Positions 62,071 through 64,000 of a DNA stretch of 64,000 nucleotides are shown in pieces. The stretch lies in contig NZ_JFHD01000017.1 of NCBI RefSeq assembly GCF_000698575.1, positions 62,001 to 126,000 of the forward strand. The letters run 5' to 3'. The notes below the pieces were generated by a model, which worked only from the letters and a program-made list of their open reading frames with translations, ran no database searches and was not told the origin of the DNA. The first letter of the stretch is position 1, and each line of letters starts with the position of its first letter. The translations under genes were made by a program, and so were the position numbers. This DNA is from Caballeronia zhejiangensis (GTDB lineage Bacteria; Pseudomonadota; Gammaproteobacteria; Burkholderiales; Burkholderiaceae).

Positions 62071-62721
62071 ATGAACGCTCCCGCTTACTCTTCCGCCGCT
62101 CGCCGAACCAAGAAACTGCCGCCGTTGCGTGTCGGTGTCGGCGGGCCGGTCGGCTCCGGCAAGACCACGCTGCTCGAAATGCTCTGCAAGGCGATGCGCG
62201 AGAAATACGATCTCGTCGCCATCACCAACGATATCTACACGAAGGAAGATCAGCGCCTGCTGACCGTCGCGGGCGCGCTGCCGGCCGAGCGCATCATGGG
62301 CGTCGAGACGGGCGGCTGCCCGCATACGGCAATCCGCGAAGATGCGTCGATCAATCTCGAAGCCGTCGATCGCATGGTGTCGAAGTTTCCGGATGCGGAT
62401 ATCGTGTTCATCGAATCGGGCGGCGATAACCTCGCGGCGACTTTCAGCCCCGAACTCTCCGATCTGACTATCTACGTGATCGATGTCGCGGGCGGCGAGA
62501 AGATTCCGCGCAAAGGCGGGCCTGGCATCACGAAGTCGGATCTGCTCGTCATCAACAAGACCGATCTAGCGCCTCACGTCGGCGCGAATCTCGACATCAT
62601 GGCGAGCGACGCGAAGAAGATGCGCGGCGAGCGGCCCTTCGTGATGTGCAATCTGAAGGCGCTCGATGGGCTCGACGAAGTCATCCGCTTCATCGAGAAG
62701 AAGGGTTTGCTGCTGGCTTGA
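62071..62721 (+). CDS. ureG: Urease accessory protein UreG (GTPase)
   Basis: UreG is the SIMIBI GTPase that powers nickel delivery. Its 216 residues have P-loop GVGGPVGSGKTTLLEMLCKA, the TNDIYTKEDQ switch region and the metal-binding CPH in ETGGCPHTAIREDAS. VINKTDLAPHVGANL provides the guanine-specificity NKTD. It is the last gene of the urease block; the convergent methyltransferase ends 27 bp further on. Confidence 0.97.
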   Translation: MNAPAYSSAARRTKKLPPLRVGVGGPVGSGKTTLLEMLCKAMREKYDLVAITNDIYTKEDQRLLTVAGALPAERIMGVETGGCPHTAIREDASINLEAVDRMVSKFPDADIVFIESGGDNLAATFSPELSDLTIYVIDVAGGEKIPRKGGPGITKSDLLVINKTDLAPHVGANLDIMASDAKKMRGERPFVMCNLKALDGLDEVIRFIEKKGLLLA

Positions 62722-62748
62722 GGCGGAAAATCGCGTGACGACAACGCG

Positions 62749-63552
62749 TTACGGCAGCGCGATCGAATTCGATATCGAGACCGCGTTCTCGCCGACCTGC
62801 ACGAAGTCGCGCTTCATCGCGACTTGCCATTGCAGGAAGTTGCGGCTGTTCGATTCGCCGGGAAGCATCCAGTCGTGCAGCTCGATGATGATGACCGGAA
62901 ACATGTTCAGCGCATCGCAATGGCGCGAGAACAGGTCGGCCTCCGCGCCTTCGATATCGATCTTCAGGATGAACGGCGTCGTGCCGGACGGCATCACGTC
63001 TTCGAGCGTGAGCGCATCGACGGCATAGCCTTTCTCGGTGGGCTGCTCCGCGGTGCGAAACGCCCACTCGCCGCCGCCCGGATCGTTCAGATAAAGCGTG
63101 CCGCGCTTGGCCGCGATCGCGGCGTTGAGCGGTTTGATCGACGGAAACGCCTGTGCATTCTTGTTGAGCAGCGCGAAATTCGATATATCCGGCTCGATGG
63201 CGACGATCTTCGCTTTCGGATAAGTGAGCGCGTGCCACACTGCGGCGGCGCCGATGTTGGCGCCCGCATCGACGATCAGCGGATTTTCGCAAGCCTCATA
63301 GAACGCGGCGATTTCCTTCGCGCGCATGAGATGATCCGTCGCGTATTCGCGAAGAAAGAAGATCTGCCGACAAACCGAGCGATCCGCCGGACAAGGCCGG
63401 TATTCGAAGCGCCGATTGCCGGGAAGAATCAGGCCATGCGCGCCGTAACGGACGGTGCCCCATGCATCGGTCGGTCCTGGGGATGGCCGCAGCAGGCGCA
63501 ACAGTCTTGGCGGCAACATGTCCTTGACGACGGACTTGATGAGATCTTGCAT
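62749..63552 (-). CDS. FkbM family SAM-dependent methyltransferase
   Basis: This 267-residue protein carries NPLIVDAGANIGAAAVWHAL (SAM motif I), AKIVAIEPDISNFALLNKN (motif II) and FILKIDIEGAEADLFSRHC, the strongly conserved FkbM block. Such enzymes often O-methylate sugars of polysaccharides or LPS. It is transcribed in the same direction as waaA, 165 bp downstream, which makes a role in LPS or capsule modification reasonable but unproven. GATAAT on the minus strand (63638-63643) may be its -10. Confidence 0.85.
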   Translation of the reverse strand: MQDLIKSVVKDMLPPRLLRLLRPSPGPTDAWGTVRYGAHGLILPGNRRFEYRPCPADRSVCRQIFFLREYATDHLMRAKEIAAFYEACENPLIVDAGANIGAAAVWHALTYPKAKIVAIEPDISNFALLNKNAQAFPSIKPLNAAIAAKRGTLYLNDPGGGEWAFRTAEQPTEKGYAVDALTLEDVMPSGTTPFILKIDIEGAEADLFSRHCDALNMFPVIIIELHDWMLPGESNSRNFLQWQVAMKRDFVQVGENAVSISNSIALP

Positions 63553-63717
63553 GCGCGTCCTCGAAGAAAATTGGAAGCACGTTCGCAGGCACCCGGCCGC
63601 TTGTTATGCGTTCGAAAGGATCGGCTCGAGGAAGTTCATTATCCTCCGAACTTACTTCGCAAGATTCATCTGAGGAAAAGCGCAGTTGGCGGCAGGAAAC
63701 AGCGAGATCGCGTCGGA

Positions 63718-64000
63718 TCACTTCGCCGCTTCGCTGTCCTCTTCAAGCAGCGCGCTCAGCACGCTCACGGTACGCTCCGTCGCGCCGCGATGCCGCGCCG
63801 CGAACGCCGAAGCCGCCGCGCTCATCGCGAGACGCCGCGCCTTGTCGCCGAAGATCTCGCGCAGACCGCGCGCGAGTTCCTGCGGATCCTGCACGCGCAA
63901 CGCCGCGCCCGCCGCGATCGCATCGTTCGTCGCCTGCGTGAAGTTGAACGTGTGCGGGCCGATCAGCACCGGCACACCTGCCGCGCATGCTTCGATCAGA
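63718..64000 (-). CDS. waaA: 3-deoxy-D-manno-octulosonic acid transferase (partial, N-terminus outside window)
   Basis: WaaA (KdtA) adds Kdo to lipid A precursors at the inner membrane. Only the last ~93 residues are in the window. IEACAAGVPVLIGPHTFNFT is the nucleotide-sugar-binding part of GT30 enzymes, followed by QATNDAIAAGAALRV and a C-terminal helix. The frame remains open to the right edge, so the real start lies outside; the apparent ATG in this fragment is internal. Confidence 0.9.
   Translation of the reverse strand, partial: LIEACAAGVPVLIGPHTFNFTQATNDAIAAGAALRVQDPQELARGLREIFGDKARRLAMSAAASAFAARHRGATERTVSVLSALLEEDSEAAK

Overview
The window is GC-rich and tightly packed. It looks like the chromosome of a member of Burkholderia sensu lato (Burkholderiaceae, most likely Caballeronia or Paraburkholderia). 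Three things support this: the gyrA-serC-pheA-tyrA-aroA-cmk-rpsA-ihfB-lapA-lapB order, the betaproteobacterial tmRNA tag ANDDTFALAA, and the soluble NAD-linked formate dehydrogenase (fds) locus. There is no prophage, CRISPR array or insertion sequence, and no RNA gene other than tmRNA and possibly one small RNA. Both ends of the window cut through a gene (hldD on the left, waaA on the right).

Region 1 (1-16040, minus strand) is core housekeeping. It holds gyrA, a secreted DUF2059 protein, the serine/aromatic amino acid genes serC-pheA-tyrA-aroA, then cmk, rpsA, ihfB, the LPS-assembly regulators lapA-lapB, and ugd, hldE and hldD for envelope sugar precursors. Region 2 (16041-19513, plus strand) is ompA-ubiG-gph-ssrA behind a 0.7-kb gyrA/ompA divergent spacer. 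Region 3 (19514-26721) carries a small secreted protein, a ModE-like regulator and the formate dehydrogenase operon fdsGBA-fdsD, which has no fdsC.

Region 4 (26720-36044) is accessory. It holds a flavin monooxygenase, an ArsR/CDF metal-efflux pair with a clear operator, a TPR/glycosyltransferase fusion, a citrate-type transporter, an acetyltransferase and two unrecognised envelope proteins. Region 5 (36076-44329) has a GATase with a long disordered N-terminus, a Kef-type antiporter, the nadE-glnB pair, a FemAB-like protein, a GIY-YIG protein and ppa. Region 6 (44518-48235) is an aldehyde dehydrogenase, SDR and MFS cluster.

Region 7 (48236-62721) is a nitrogen-scavenging block. The urea transporter urtABCDE is followed by ureD, then a complete polar amino acid ABC transporter, then ureABCEFG. 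Sigma-54 promoters (GG-N10-GC) preceded by NtrC-type sites (TGCAC-N7-GTGCA) lie upstream of urtA and of the amino acid transporter, and a weaker sigma-54 match precedes ureA. This suggests one NtrC regulon that imports urea and amino acids and hydrolyses urea when nitrogen is short. Two copies of a palindromic REP-like element lie in this block, one before urtA and one between urtD and urtE. Each follows a gene whose last codons drift sharply toward T- and G-ending codons. Region 8 (62749-64000) is an FkbM methyltransferase and the end of waaA.
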